Below, in pieces: positions 47,348-60,993 of a stretch of 64,000 nucleotides of DNA. This DNA comes from Casuarina equisetifolia (taxonomy: Eukaryota > Streptophyta > Magnoliopsida > Fagales > Casuarinaceae). Position numbers and translations under genes: made by a program. Position 1 is the first letter of the stretch, and each line of letters begins with the position of its first letter. The notes under the pieces were generated by a model. It made no database searches. It was not told the origin of the DNA and saw only the letters and a list, made by a program, of their open reading frames with translations. The stretch is taken from positions 14,801,938-14,865,937 of the forward strand of contig CM052358.1 in assembly GCA_028551475.1 (NCBI GenBank), read 5' to 3'.

Positions 47348-48190
47348 ACTAACCTACCGAAAAAACACTTAGTTATGGAATGTCTAATTGGCAGAACAGT
47401 GCCACAGAAATGTCCCGCATACTTTCAGTACCACAGCTGACACATTCCAGTCTTGAGTCTCCAAACCATACAAACTCGTCCACTATTCACCAACCCAAAA
47501 AAAGAAAAAAGAAAATAAATACATTGGCGAGAAGAAGATGCAGAATCTACTCACTATATCATTATTTACACAACAACACAAGTTCGACCAGATAAAAAGA
47601 TTACACACTGAAAACGAAGATACAATCAGTTTCAATTTCTATGAACAACTGGTTTCGTTATATTTTTAGCTTTGAGCTCCAAAACAACTCACATACATAC
47701 ACCCATGCAAAACTAATCGCTAGCACGCACATAAACACGAAAAGTACAACTTAAATTTAGGAAACTAAGACCAATACCCTTTAAATTGCACATGTAAATT
47801 CCAAATAATCGAACTCGATCAGCCAGTAGCATTGAAATTCTCCAAATCAATACTAGCATGAAACTGAACTCATCTGATTGGAACTTCAAGCAGCCAGCCA
47901 TCAATCAAAACGCATGGCCCATCAAACTTACACATATATAATTACTTATTTCGTAGAAGGCAAAAAGAAAAAGAGACTGAGAGCTGGAGAAACCTTAGGG
48001 TTTAGACTATACAAAGAATTCCTAAGTGGGGATGGAAATGCGAAATAAGAAAAGAAATGGAAGAAGAATAGGTTATAAGAATATTACCTGGAGGAAAGGG
48101 CGGAACCACTGCGTTTCGAGGTCCTTTAGGGTTTCTGCACCACCGGGCGATTGCAGAGTCGGAGAGAGACGGTGAAAGAGAGACAGGGAG
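47348..48190 (-). promoter_or_regulatory. 5'UTR exon, leader intron and core promoter region of FRS3-like gene
   Basis: An acceptor (TCGGTAG) lies at 47354-47360, directly before GTTAGT and the start ATG. A matching donor (GTAATATTC) lies at 48088-48080, so a 735-bp intron separates the coding exon from a leader exon that begins at 48089 and runs to about 48190 or beyond. The leader is GC-richer than its surroundings, as is usual for plant first exons. The transcription start is not determined. Confidence 0.6.
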
Positions 48191-48299
48191 TGGGTGTCGC
48201 ACAGATTCCGGATGACATAAGTAGACCCGCGTCATCTTTACCGTCGGATTACAATCAGACGGCTGTTGTCTGTTTGAAACAAACACATTTTACTTTATC

Positions 48300-49200
48300 A
48301 GTTATTGTGGTCTCCGTCAGAACTGTGGGCCGCTCCTATTGTAGCGTTTTTAATAAATTTTATTTAATAATAATAAGACTTTTTAGCGTAGTATTAATAT
48401 ATCAAATAAAACTAAGCACGGTGCCTGGTTCAAGAAGATGTTGAAAGGCAGAAACGACCCAGTTTCGTGAATGGAGGAAATCCTAAAATGAGTATGCCTA
48501 TTACATCCGCGCACCTTGAGTTCCTCCCAAATTGACAAGACATAACGGAACGCCGGGCAAAATAATACTTTAATATGAGCTTCATATTGCGCGCGCACTA
48601 AACTTTTGGACCTAGGAGGAATGGAATAATTTAACTACCGATTTTGATAAGAAAGTCACTGAAAGAAGAGCCATTCCAGGTCCGCAACACGTGCATGTCG
48701 GATTCACCGAATGGGCAAAAACCAAGATAGACTCGCCGCCTGCATTTTGTTACGTGCTGGTGTATGAGAGCGCTAGGTCGCTCGTGGAAGTATTTTTTAA
48801 AAATTTCAATAAAGATTTAGTTGGGTGTGGATAAGAAGAATTCAATTATCTCTTTTAAATACAACTTCGTTAAGCCAAAAAACTATTATGACAAATTAAT
48901 AAGTTGTTCTAATCGCTTAATAAAAAAAAAAACTTAAGAACATTATATTTACTTACACCTTTGTCCTGTAATTCACGTTTATCAATAAAAGTCAAATGTC
49001 TATAGCATATAGATTCGTCCTTATGTCTATTTTATCACCCCCTTGAATAGCATGTTTTGGTTTGAATACGATATTGCCCAGAACGGCACTTAATGGTGTA
49101 TTTTGGCTCTCGTGAAGTATTTGATCAAAAACGACAATTACAACTGCTTATTGGTCCTTGAGTTTTAATGCTCAAAATTTAACTTAAAAAAGCTTGTTTT
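48300..49200. other. Upstream region, no gene seen
   Basis: AT-rich with one GC-richer patch (48430-48780). No recognisable coding sequence and no copy elsewhere in the window. Confidence 0.5.
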
Positions 49201-50560
49201 CACTTTATCTTTATACTAATCATAACAACATTGAAGCATGTTGCAAAGGAGACTATTTTGTGCATCAAATTGGAGCTTGCTTCTTTGTAATGAAGCAACT
49301 TATGTAAAGGACAAGCTAAGAGGTAAAAAGAAAAGATTCACCAATCTCTTCCTCGAAGGGCCAGTCTTAGCTTGTCCTTAAACACATTTAGTCACACAAG
49401 GTCATAACAAAGTGGCATTAGAGCCTTCAACTAGGCTAGGCAATTCTGACATGGATAAATGCTCAAAAAAGATTGTTGATAGTATGCAACAAATGTTTGC
49501 TACAATGAACTCTTAGCATGGCATAAGAGATCCAACAACAAAAGTCACGTGAAAGGCTTTAAAAACCAAAAAAAAACTCTTTCCTACGATGATAGCGCCA
49601 TGCAAAATGATTCCACCAATGCTAACTATGATGACCACACCAACCAGGGAGTTAGACAAGGTGGCGATTCTAAAGTGCGTCCTATCAAAACAACTATTTG
49701 ACTACTATTGGGTGGCCAAAGCAAGAAGGTTCTCATGGCCTCATGGAACATTAATGACATCTAAGTAAGGTGATCTTCATCCATTAGTGCCAACTCCTTT
49801 TTTTGTAAATGGTCCAACTCCATAGCCTTTTTATCCTTTTTATTGAGAACACACAAAGTAGGTTATGCCATCATAGTGCTTGCCATCATGAACAACAAAA
49901 GCTCGTGTTTATTTAAGTGTCATCCACATTAGGGTTGTCCACATCCTAGGAAAGTTACTCACTACTTTGATAATCACCACCATTATAGAATCAAGTAATT
50001 GTCTAAAAGACATTAGAGCTAGTTGCTAACAAGTAACCATATTTGTGCTAGACACAATAGGAGATAAGTGAGGACTAAATGAGGTGGAGGGATCCATCAA
50101 TAGAAAAGGCTTGTGCTTTCCTTCATGGGAAGTGTTGTTTGCCCTAGTCTTGACAAAAGGATATTAGTTGGAGAAGGGAATGCATCACATGGCTCCATTG
50201 TATATATATCTTTATTGGAGATTTTGAAATGCATAGTATTATGCTAGAAATGAACTGAGCTAGCAAACTTTGTGGTGATAACTTAAATTTTCATGGAAGA
50301 GGCATTAGTCATTATACCAACTAGACAAGGAGTAGAAGGACATATCTATGTTGGCATTGGAGGTGGAACTACCTCTGGTATAGAAGGGGGCAACATAATT
50401 ACAAGGGGTTGAGTTGGATAAGAACTTGAAAGATTCTCCTATATTAGAGAAATAAATGTAGCAACATTTAGAATAAAGGGTTTTATGATCATAGTTTTAC
50501 TTTGTTTTGGCATGCTTTTTTATGATTTCCACCCTTGTTTATGCCTTAAAAGTTCACCAG
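49200..50560 (+). mobile_element. Possible decayed LTR-retroelement leader and gag
   Basis: At about 49410 a GTGGCATTAGAGCC string resembles the tRNA-Met-type primer-binding neighbourhood of LTR elements. It is followed by stop-broken frames with a gag-like flavour (MDKCSKKIVDSMQQMFATMN). No protease or RT can be read, and no LTR pair was found. This is a weak call; the alternative is anonymous AT-rich sequence. Confidence 0.3.
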
Positions 50561-50584
50561 ATCTTGGGCTATTAATTAGCTCGA

Positions 50585-50626
50585 ACAATAAGCTTATCTT
50601 ATAGGCTTATAAGATAAGCTTATTGT
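50585..50626. repeat. 42-bp near-perfect palindrome
   Basis: A 19-bp arm at 50585-50603 and its exact reverse complement at 50608-50626 are separated by GGCT. The arm reads ACAATAAGCTTATCTTATA. It lies in gene-free sequence between retroelement remnants. Confidence 0.92.
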
Positions 50627-51119
50627 GACTCTAACTATGCATTATATGCCTCATAAGGAGGAGATTAACTATGGGTTTCTATATCAAGTTAGGGAGTTTC
50701 TTGATTTCTTAAAAGTGTAAACTTCTCCAAGAATTGTCAACCATGATTCCAAAAATTAACCATTCTTGCAATAACTTTCCTTCTTCATTTGATTAATGAA
50801 CATTATTGCAATTATTTTATTTAAAGAGACATGCAAGCATTCGATCACATACATGTTCAACTCCAAGTAAAAATATCTTATGTTATGATCGTATAGGGTA
50901 AATATATTTTTTATTTTATTAGTGGTTATGTCTTTTGGTTCTTTCATTTTAGGCCATGTGGTGTTTTTTAAAAAAAAACAAAAAACAAAAGGGGGGTTGA
51001 GACCCTTGTCATTGATATTATTATCACATGGTGAGCAAAGACTTAAAACCTATGTAGGAATTACATAGGATAAGACATTGAATCTAATATCTTAATACAT
51101 CATCCTGAGCTTCAAGTAG

Positions 51120-53950
51120 TAAGAAATTAGGGATGCATCTGAAAGGCAATAACTATTTAGTTTGGAAGGCATGCATTGAACCTTATGTGCATATGGTCTT
51201 CTAAGTATCCTAGATGGATCCTATCCTTGTCCCGCTAGGTTTATCACCAACACCACTAAAGATGGCATAATCATGTGCAACACTAATCATGTATACCAAG
51301 ATTGGCTCATTAAGGACCAAATTGCTGCTTGAGGTTGGATTCTCAACACTAACAATGATAATATTGTGACTCATGTTGCTCAATATCCCACTTCTACTGA
51401 GATTTGGATGGCTCTTGCAAAAGAATTCCATAACTATAACACTTCTTATGCCTTTACTCTTTGACTCTGTTTATAAGCAGTTAATATGGGCCATCATTCT
51501 ATTATTGAGTTTATGTAGGAACTAAATGCCATCGTTGATCAACTGCAACTTATTGGTGAAAATGTGTCAAATAATGAATATCTGACTCACATTTTTTGTG
51601 GCCTTGGAAACCCATTCGTCTTGCTAGCTACTGCTATTGCAATGCATACACGAACCACCACTATCACTTGGCAAGACCTTCGCAGACTATTCCTCAACCA
51701 TAAAGCTCAACTTGAACTAGCAAAACAAACTTTTCTAAATGTTGCCTTCTCCATGTAAGTCGACTCCCAATTCTCCAATAATGCCCTCATCGCCGAATCT
51801 GCGTCAACTGCTGTAAATGCTCACTCTAATGGCCACTATGGACACACCCCACATTTAATGCCAATTGCTAACTCCAACCTTTGGTATCTCTTTGTCCTTA
51901 CTAGAAACTTTGATTATCGCTCACAGATCCAATGCTGGATCTGCTAAAAAAATGCCATCCTACCTGTTAGTGCCGATTCAAGTATGCCTTTTCTAATTCT
52001 AACTACATCAACCAAAATACTTGATCCATTACTTTTTAGTCGAGCTTGACACATCTTAAGGCAAACACTATCATTCAAGGCCTAACAAGCCCTACTACTT
52101 TAGCCCATAATGAACAAGAATGGTTTCTAGATTTTGGGGCTACTACTCACATTACTCATGATCTTTATGGGCTTGACAAAATACTCAACTACAATAGGGA
52201 CCAAGAAGTCACAGTTGGAGATGGAATGGGCCTTCCTATAACTCCTATAGGTAATATTCAAACAACCCACAATTTAAACTTATCAAATATTTTAGTTGTT
52301 CCTAATATAAAAAAGAAATTACTTTTTGTGTCAAAATTTACAAAGGATAATGACTATGTTTTTTTATTCTATCCCAACTTTTGTGTGGCACATAGTTTGA
52401 GAACGGGCAAAATCCTACTTCATGAACCCATTGATCGAGGCCTTTATTAACTTAATTTCAAGCATCCTCTGCATAAACCTATAACCTATCTTACAATAGC
52501 AAATGATGTTTCAAGTTAATATTATCGTTTAAGTCATACAAATTTTAAGAATGTAATAAAGTTGTTAAGAATAAATAATATTTCACTTTGTGGAAAGATT
52601 CCTTCATCTTGTGATTCTTGTTGTGTTTCTAAAAGCATACGCCAAGCCCACACTTCAACTAATAATATGGCTACAACCTTTCTAGACCTAATACACTTTG
52701 ATATATAGGGACTCAACCAATTACTTCATCCAATGGTAATAGATATTACATTTCTTTTATCGATAATTATTCCAAATTTACATAGTTATATTCCATGCAA
52801 TCACATGATGACTTTTGAAATATCTTTACCAAATTCTCCACATTTATTGAAAATTAATTATGGTCTACCATTAAAAGCATTCAAAGTGATGGAGCAAAAG
52901 AATTTCTTTCCCATTCTTTTAAACAAATTCTAGCCAACAAAGGAATATTCCATAAAATCTCTACACCCTACTCTCCTTACTAAAATAGGTCTACATAACA
53001 TAAACATTGACACATTACAAAATATGGGCTTTCTATGTTACACCATGCTCATGTTTCATTCAAATATGGGGATTATGCATTTGAAATTGTAGTCCATATT
53101 ATTAATCGTTTACCAAGCATGATCGTACAAAACAAATCACCATAGGAATAACTTTACAATAGTATTCCTCCCATCTCTCATCTTTAAATTTTTTGATGTT
53201 TGGTCTACCCTTATCTATGTCCATATTCCAAACATAAATTGAAAAAATGATCCACACCATGTGTTTTTTTGGGATATCCCACAGGCTACAAAGAAATTGA
53301 TGTCTTTGTCCCTCTATAAATAAATTATACATTGTCTCAGATGCCTCATTTGATGATCATTAATTTCCATTTCATCAACAACAAATTATTCAAAACTCAT
53401 CACTAATTACCACTTCATCTACTCCACCCTCATTTCTAACTCTTCTGATGTTTCACAATCATTATAATATAGAATAATATTTAACTCACAATTCTATTGT
53501 GACATCAAACATAACAGCGCCTCAAGATTCACACTTACCACCTCCTTTAACTACCACAATCTACTTACCCCATGGTTACATGATTACAAGAACAACACAA
53601 ATATTATTAAAGATCGAACAAACCTTACTTTGTATAACCATACAAAATTTAAAATAAGATCACACAAGATATGTGGATTCTCCATCAAACAAATATTCCA
53701 AAGAGAACGACGGCCACCAACCACCAAATCCATAAGATGACATTTCATTCAAATTCAAATCAAGTCAATGAATTCAAAGTTAAAAATGATCCTTATATTT
53801 TTGTAATTGTCAACTATCATTTATGTCATTATTTTCTTTCCTAAGTTAGAGATCTTCTTCATTCCTGTATATAAGGCCTAATACATATCCTTTTATCAAA
53901 TTCAAGTCAATTACTCTCATATTATGTTGTTAAAGGATTCTACTCTGATT
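51120..53950 (+). mobile_element. Decayed Ty1/copia element lacking reverse transcriptase
   Basis: Plus-strand pieces are in polyprotein order. Gag lies at about 51130-51755 (LKGNNYLVWKACIEPY, later QLQLIGE and a UBN2-like segment). A zinc-knuckle trace (QCWIC) is near 51930. Protease lies at about 52120 (WFLDFGATTHITHD, where DSGA is expected). Gag-pre-integrase is near 52530-52640 (LSHTNFKN, CDSCC). Integrase core traces extend to about 53000, and the post-integrase segment FLGYPTGYKEIDVFVPL lies near 53265. Reverse transcriptase and RNase H are absent. Positions 53750-53950, with TGTATATAAGGCC, may be the remains of the 3' LTR. Many stops; it is dead. Confidence 0.8.
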
Positions 53951-53999
53951 TAAGAATTTCCTTACAAAATTTAGTTATTTCATAAGTTTAATTCTTTTA

Positions 54000-56900
54000 A
54001 CTAACTTTAAAGAGCCTGGAGATGGACATGACCAATGTACCAAACAACCTCTGCGAAGTGATAGAATAACTATGGAAATATTTAGTTCTTGTAGTATTTT
54101 CCAATCTTTCATTAAGGGAAATGTACTACTTGGAAAAAGAAGCCATGAAATGACAAACCTATGAAATCATTTTTCTATCAACACTAGGAGAAAAAAATAT
54201 TCATTCTTAAAAATGACATTAGTCTTTGCTAGCTAAATTTGCCACAAAGTTACACAACTAACTAAGGCCAAAGACATTCCTTCTTGTGAGGAGGTATTAG
54301 CCTTGTAAAACCAATCTTCAACTAAGTTCATTATTGTTCACGTCTAATTGAAACTTGTAAAGTTTGACATAAATATTCCATAAACTGTTGTCAATTCTCC
54401 TTATAAAGAAGATGATTTAATGTCTCACAATTCAATGTAGAACAACATACACATCTTGAGGCAAAAGAGAAGCCTTTCCCCTAAACTCTATCATTTGTTG
54501 GAAATCCATTACACATCACCCTCCACATGAAAAAACCAATCTTTGGCAGTAGATACTTATTCCATATAAACTTACTCTAGGTTTTCTTGTCTCAATATGA
54601 CTTCTTATTTTCATACATTAATGTTGTAGATAATACTCCATTAAAAGTTAACTTAAAGGCCATTCTATCTAGATCATTGGTGAGGGTTATTTGACTAGCT
54701 TGCTCCAATTACTCTAGGGATAAAATGGCTCTCAAAAACTTTGAATCCTCTAAATCTTTACAAATACTTCTTTGGTTGTCTTCACATGATGGATGCCATA
54801 GAATCTCATCTAACCATTTGTCTTTCCAGAAAAATCATTCTCCATTTCGGACCACCAACCTGTTATGTAGTAAAACAAAAGAAATGTGAGTTTTAATAGC
54901 TCCCTAGCAATGTGAAGGTTTGGCATTTCTTGGTTGATGGCAAACTTCTATAAGGTTTCCATTCTTCCTCTGCATGAATTTTGCTCACAAGGAATCTTCT
55001 TTAACATAATTCCAAGCCATTTTTACCAGAATGCTTTCCATTACTGTTGTCATATCTCTTATTCCCAATCCACCTTTATCCATAGGACGGCATGCTTTAG
55101 CTTATCCTACCTAGTGTGCTATATGCTCCCCCATATGACTCCATAAGAATTAAAAAAACAGACATATGCTTATTTATCTCTTGTAATACTACTTTCAAGA
55201 CTTTGGTTATCGACAAACAGTGGATGAGGATGGAGGATAGAACATTCTTAACTAGCACTAGCTACCCTCCATGAGAAAGAAAATGATTCTTCCAATTACA
55301 TATTCATCTTGTAATCTTATCTATAATCTCATCAAAATAACTTCTCTTTAATCATGCCTTAAAAAATGGAACTCCTAAATACTTCATTGGTAAGTCAATA
55401 AGAGAAAACCTTGTCCAACTTTGAATCTTTTGTTTTCTTTATAGGGATGTCTTATTTGTGAATAAAAAAATTACATTTACTTATATTTACTTTTTGGCCA
55501 CTATGACACTCATATTCTTTCAATAGTTTTATGAAATTTATAATTGATCATTTCCACCCATTTATAAACACTATCATGTCATCCACATATAGCAAATGAA
55601 AAACATACCTAAAATTATTTGTACCTTTATAGCTTTTAATATCCCCAACTTGCATTAGATAGTTCAATTGTTGAGAAAAAGTTTCTTGTGCAAGTATGAA
55701 TAGGCTTGGTGACAAAGGATCCCTTTGACACCGCAATTCCCTTACTAAGTGGAAAAAACCAAATTTCTTTCCTTATATCTGTATAGAGAACCAATTGTAT
55801 GAAATTCAATGATACATCATATCAACCTATTCCTTTGAAAATCCAAAGATTTGCATAACTTTCAATAAAAAGTAGTAGTCCAACCTATTATATGCTTTTG
55901 ACATGTCCATTTTAACAACCATATTACACCTTGGTACTTTTATGTTTATTTCATGAACCATTTCTTGTGTCAATGCTATATTTTCTTGTATAGATCTATT
56001 TATCTCAAAACCAGATTGTTTCAAAGAAATTATTTAAGGAAGAATCTTGGCTAATGTTAATATATTCTAATATCATTAAAATATATTCCAACAATCTATC
56101 ATTAAGAAGCTTTGCTAAAATCTTATATTTGAGAATGCACAAGTTGATCAATTTAAGATCTGAAACACTACTTGGCTAAGCAACTTTGGGAATCAATATT
56201 AAAACAGTTGCAATTGTACTCCATGGAATTTGACCCCCCCTAAAGAAATTAACAATCGTTTCATACAAATCATCTTTAACCACCCTCTAAGCAACCTTAT
56301 AAAAATGACATGTGAATCCATCTACACTTGGAGCACTATCAGGGTCAAGGTTTTTAATTGCTTGTTGCACTTCCTCCCTAGTTGGGATTTTACATAATAT
56401 ATCATTTTGTTCCATTGTTATTAATCTTAGGATTTGACTGAGAAATTCCTTCATCTCATGACCATCATAGTTGCTCAATAGGACATTAATAACTATTTGT
56501 AGAAATCTACATCCATGGGTCCCAAAATCTCTACATCATCCATTTGTGTGTCATTTGGTAGTTTAAAGTTAAATTTAAAATCCTAACGTCTTTCCTTAAT
56601 GCATGCATGAAAGTATCCTGAATTCTTATCTCTTTCCTAAAGCCATTTAACATGAGCTTTGTCTTTTAAAATACTTTCTTCCTCCCTAATAGTCTATATC
56701 AACTGTGCTTGTATTGTTGAGAACTCTTGGAAAATCAATTTTAACCATGTTTCTTGCAACTGACATTCTTTCTCGTGCATTTATTTCATGAGGTTTGTTA
56801 TTCGATGTTCCTTGTTACTTTTATTTTGATGTTGTCATTCTTGCAATGCTTTTTAACCTTGGTGCTTCTTAGGTGCATGCATATCCATGGCAGTGCATTT

Positions 56901-59570
56901 AAGTTCAATCCACTATCTTGTAATTAATTGTCTTGTTATTGATACTTCTAACCATTTTTTGTGAAAATAAAATAATTGAGTACCTTTAACTACCCCTCTC
57001 AATTGTACTAACAATGGTGAATGATCATATCTCACTCTTGTAAGATGTTGCACCTTCAAGAAATGAAACATCATGGATACCTTAAAATTATAAAGTATTC
57101 TATGTAATCTCACCCATATTCTCTTTGTATCCTATACATTGTTACACCATGTAGAAGAACAACCCAAAAAGCCATAATCATTCAGTCCTTGCTGACAAAT
57201 AAAGTTTTTGAATTTTCTATTTGCTACTACCAAATATTGTTTGCCCCTTCATTTTTCTTCTTGACAAACTACATAATTAAAATCACTTCCTATTATCCAT
57301 GGTCTACTTGTTGTTTGAAGTCCCTTTAAGTGATACCATAGTTGTCACCTCTTAACATAAGTTGTATTAGCATATATTATTGTCATTAATAATTATTTCT
57401 CATCATCTATACCTCCACAATGATACTTTAAGTACAATGAGCAACTAATGACACCTTTGCATCTGTTTTCCACATTAACCATATGTGCAAGTTTTTTAGG
57501 TTATAGTGTAATAAATTGAGAAAACCTAACCTCCTCATTATATAACTTAATTGTTCACCAAAATGTTTTGGCTCCAAAAAAGCTACTAAAGATATTTTTT
57601 TTTCTTGAATTCTCATTTAAGAAAATCCAATTTATCTGGAAGACTTAATCCTTTAATATTCCATATAATGAAACTAGTTAGAAGAGATGGGAGGTATATT
57701 ATCGTCCATGTTAGGTGACCTATTATCCATTCTACTATTGTCTAATGTTGTTCACAAATTGTAGGGTATTTACTCTCCTTTTTTGCCTCTTTGTCGATTG
57801 TCTTCCTTGTCTTTTTCATGTTATTTCATACTTCCTAGTATTTTCTCCATTTTATTATACTAATCTTCCTTTATGAGTACCTTAAACTAACTTCTCAATT
57901 GCATATCCTTTGAAGTTGTACATTTTTTAGGTTCCATTTTCTATTCCTTTAACTCTTCAAAATGTTTGAAATTCCTTTCCTTTTTACCTTTTGAATCTTC
58001 ATCTTTCTTGTGTGTATCAATTTTAAGATTGTGTTCTGACCTTAGAGCTACTTGAAGTTATGTGCCTGTCCATTCTTGGTCATTATAAGTTGTCTTTGTC
58101 CTTTCCTTTTCTTCTCTTATCATTATGGCATTTCTTCAAGCACTAGACCTTATGAATGTCACACCTAATTTTTTACTATTCAATTCTTATTGCTTCTTTA
58201 AAATTTCCTTAACATGTTCCTTGTGCCATCTTGATCTCTTGATACTCAATCTTGGCCATCTCTTGCCTCCTGTTGGACTTCTTTTCTTCTTATAGGCTTT
58301 GACATTAGCTATTGTTGTTCTTCATTTCTTTCAACCCTAAGATCTTTTAAAATTGTCTCTATTGTTAACTCTAATTTGGATTTACCTACATTTTGCTCCA
58401 TTTTAGTCAAGTCTTCCTGAGGTAAAATGTTAAACCCTTTTTTACATTTCCACCATATAAACCACACTGTGCTATTTGGATGTGCCTTTAGGCATTATGC
58501 CACATGTGCTTGGCTCGCCTGCATGTGCTATGTTGTATGTGTTAGGCTTACCCACATGTGTTATGCCACGTGTGCCAACATGCTTTATACCACTCATGCT
58601 TATATGCTTTGTGCTGCGTGCACTAGGCTTGTTCACATGCTCTGTGTTGTGCACATTGAGTTTGCTCGTGTGCTCTATGCGGTAACCCTACTCCTTTGCA
58701 ACATTTTGTCGAACACTTGATGTGTTCCCTAGTAACTTTCAACAATGTTTTCTTTTATGGCCATGTAGTCAGCAATGGGAGTAAAATCCAATTTGAATGT
58801 CATTCTTAATTGTTTGGAGGTACAGTTTTTGAGATCCTGGTGTGAACTGAAATTTTTTTGGCCATGATTTTGACATATCCAACTCCAAACACATTCGTAC
58901 ATAGGCTGAGTGTTTGTATTTCCTCATCTAAAGGTATGAAAATAGGTAACGTCCTAATTGGTTTGCAATTTTCTCCAAATCCCTAAGATTGTGTGATGTA
59001 CTTAGGAGACCAAGTAGTTAAATCCAGTGTGTTGCCATTGTGAGATCACCATTTGCTCCATTTTCCAAACGAAAGAGGAGGAACTGCACCTCGTTAAACA
59101 TCCATTCTCAATGCAACCATGCCATCACAAAATCAGCCTTTGTTTGAAGATGAATAAAAATTTTGTGTGGATGTTTGAATCCTACAATTGCCAATTTTTC
59201 TAAGTCTTATTTGGAATTAACATAGCTTTCAAACTCAATGATTGAAGGATGCACCCCACAAAATCTTGCAATTACAGTTGTCTTGTGGAAAACTATTATT
59301 ACCTTCAATTTTTCATTAGAGAAAATAATGTTGGGGTTTTGTTGGTGGTGGTTGGCGCATGTCCCTGCATGGAAACCTTGAGGATTTTCGGAAGCATCTT
59401 AAAAGCAACATGTGATGACAAAATGGTTGCTTTGAATGATTTAGGAATGATGCCACTACTAGTTGGGTTTTGGATGGCCACCAATGGTGGTTCCTCGGTT
59501 GCCAAAAGGTTGTGAAAGTGCTTGTAGACCCCCCGCAGTGTGTAGGGTGGCCGATTCGAAAGCCATGATG
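54000..59570 (-). mobile_element. Decayed L1-type LINE, nearly full length
   Basis: The element reads on the minus strand. ORF1 lies from about 59570 to 57900, with a low-complexity repeat tract at 58440-58700. ORF2 starts near 57690 with an endonuclease opening (FIIWNIKGLSLPDKLDFL). Reverse transcriptase pieces follow: PDSAPSVDGFTCHFYK (about 56300), NRSIQENIALTQEMVHEI and KMDMSKAYNRLDY (55830-56020), then GDPLSPSLFILAQE-type and YVDDMIVF motifs (55548-55736). The zf-RVT region is at about 54800-54380 (FFWKDKWLDE, PKIGFFMWRVMCNGFPTN). Frequent stops and frameshifts make it inactive. The two ends are approximate. Confidence 0.83.
58440..58700. repeat. Imperfect tandem repeat in LINE ORF1
   Basis: A degenerate unit of about 36-40 bp recurs, with CATGTG/CACATG and TATGCC/TGTGCT words. 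Three overlapping long open frames on both strands arise from it (58427-58720 and 58476-58685 plus, 58654-58472 minus). They are products of the repeat and not genes. Confidence 0.6.
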
Positions 59571-59608
59571 GTGCTAATGAGGGGAAACCTTAATCAGGCA
59601 AGTGCTTA

Positions 59609-60496
59609 TGTTTGGTTTTATGGCTTAACAAAAAAAGGGGGTTGAATTGTTAATCTAACAATAATATACTTTTGTTTGTAGTAAAAAATTCAATCCAATT
59701 ATTCTAACAATTAATAAATTAATAAGCAGCAAACATTCAGAGTTATTTAAATCAATAAAGAGCAAAAGAGTAAAGAGCTAATTTACCACGGTGGTTCAAC
59801 ATTCAATTCTTAAGTCCTACGTCCACCCTCTTCTCCTTCAATCCAACTTATTGAAGTCTCCTTTACTTAACCAAATTAGGAGAACACGGTTTATGGTTAA
59901 CTAAATAAGACATTCCCACAACAAACTAACCAAATAAGAAAACCCTCTTATATGTGTCTCTAATAAGTGAGACAACACCGTAGCGAGCGCGGGTAGGCCT
60001 CTTTCATCATATATGGGCTATGTCGCAGAACAACGGTCTAGTAGCATAAATTCCAATAAATAATTACAATCCAATATTAGCAGAGTCTAGCAATCAGAAC
60101 ATAGTCCAATAATCTAAGCATGGTCCAATAATATGAGCTTTTATAAAGTTCACATTTTGGTGTAATATATATCTTAGCTTTGAACTAATATTAAGCTAGA
60201 ATTGAGGCTCCTCATGTTCCTACAAGTGCATAAAGCCAAGTATCATATTTCTTAATAAAATGTTCAAATATATTTTTTTGGTATCATACACAAATATATT
60301 TATAAAAAAAAAAACTTTAAGAATATGTTTTATGAAAGAATGTAGGAACCCAATTACTTTATAATATCATTAATTGATATTATAATTTGTACACCTTTTA
60401 CTTCCTATAATTTTCTTTTGCACATATAAAAAACATATTTCAAGAATTATATTTACCAAAATATTTTTAGTCACAACAAAATCCTATTTTTCAACA
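59609..60496 (-). repeat. 3' LTR of copia element
   Basis: On the minus strand the LTR begins TGTTGAAAAATAGG right after a polypurine tract (AAAAAGGGGGAGAT, plus positions 60497-60510). It ends in CA at 59609-59610, giving 888 bp. The boundaries come from the polypurine tract and the TG...CA rule; the partner LTR lies beyond the window, so neither they nor a target duplication (expected GCTTA at 59604-59608) can be confirmed. Confidence 0.75.
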
Positions 60497-60993
60497 ATCT
60501 CCCCCTTTTTAATGATGACAAAATATTTTAATAGTATGGCACATGTCACCAAATATTAATCATGTTTTTCATTAGAACATAACTGGGCATTGCAACATTT
60601 GATCATCACACAATTAGATTCACTATATTTACTACTTATATGATTAGAATCAGCAAAGCAAGTTCTATGCATGTAACTAATAGATTTCGAACATCATAAA
60701 ACATGTGAGTTTCCAGGCAAGGGTGTTAGAGAGATATCCCACATTCTGCACTTATACAGTTAGAATTGAGACTTCACATGTGCAATCTATTTCTCTCCCC
60801 CTTTTTGTCATAAGCAAAAAGATGAACATATAAGTAATCAGGATAGAATATAAAAATGAGTAGCAAGTAAATCGGTAAGGATAAAATTAAGGTACTAACC
60901 AAATGCTATTGGAGTGGAATTAGAGCCGCTCCCTCTCAAACTGAGCAATTTGTGTAACAATAAAAGAGCAGAGAAATGGTAGTAATAAAGAAT

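Noticed and set aside
49400..49420. Primer-binding site of an LTR element
   Set aside because: The GGCATTAGAGCC string only loosely resembles the usual site and no flanking LTR was found; kept only as weak support for a decayed element.
59249..59515. 88-codon plus-strand frame
   Set aside because: It is antisense to the L1-type ORF1; the minus strand fits the element's direction.
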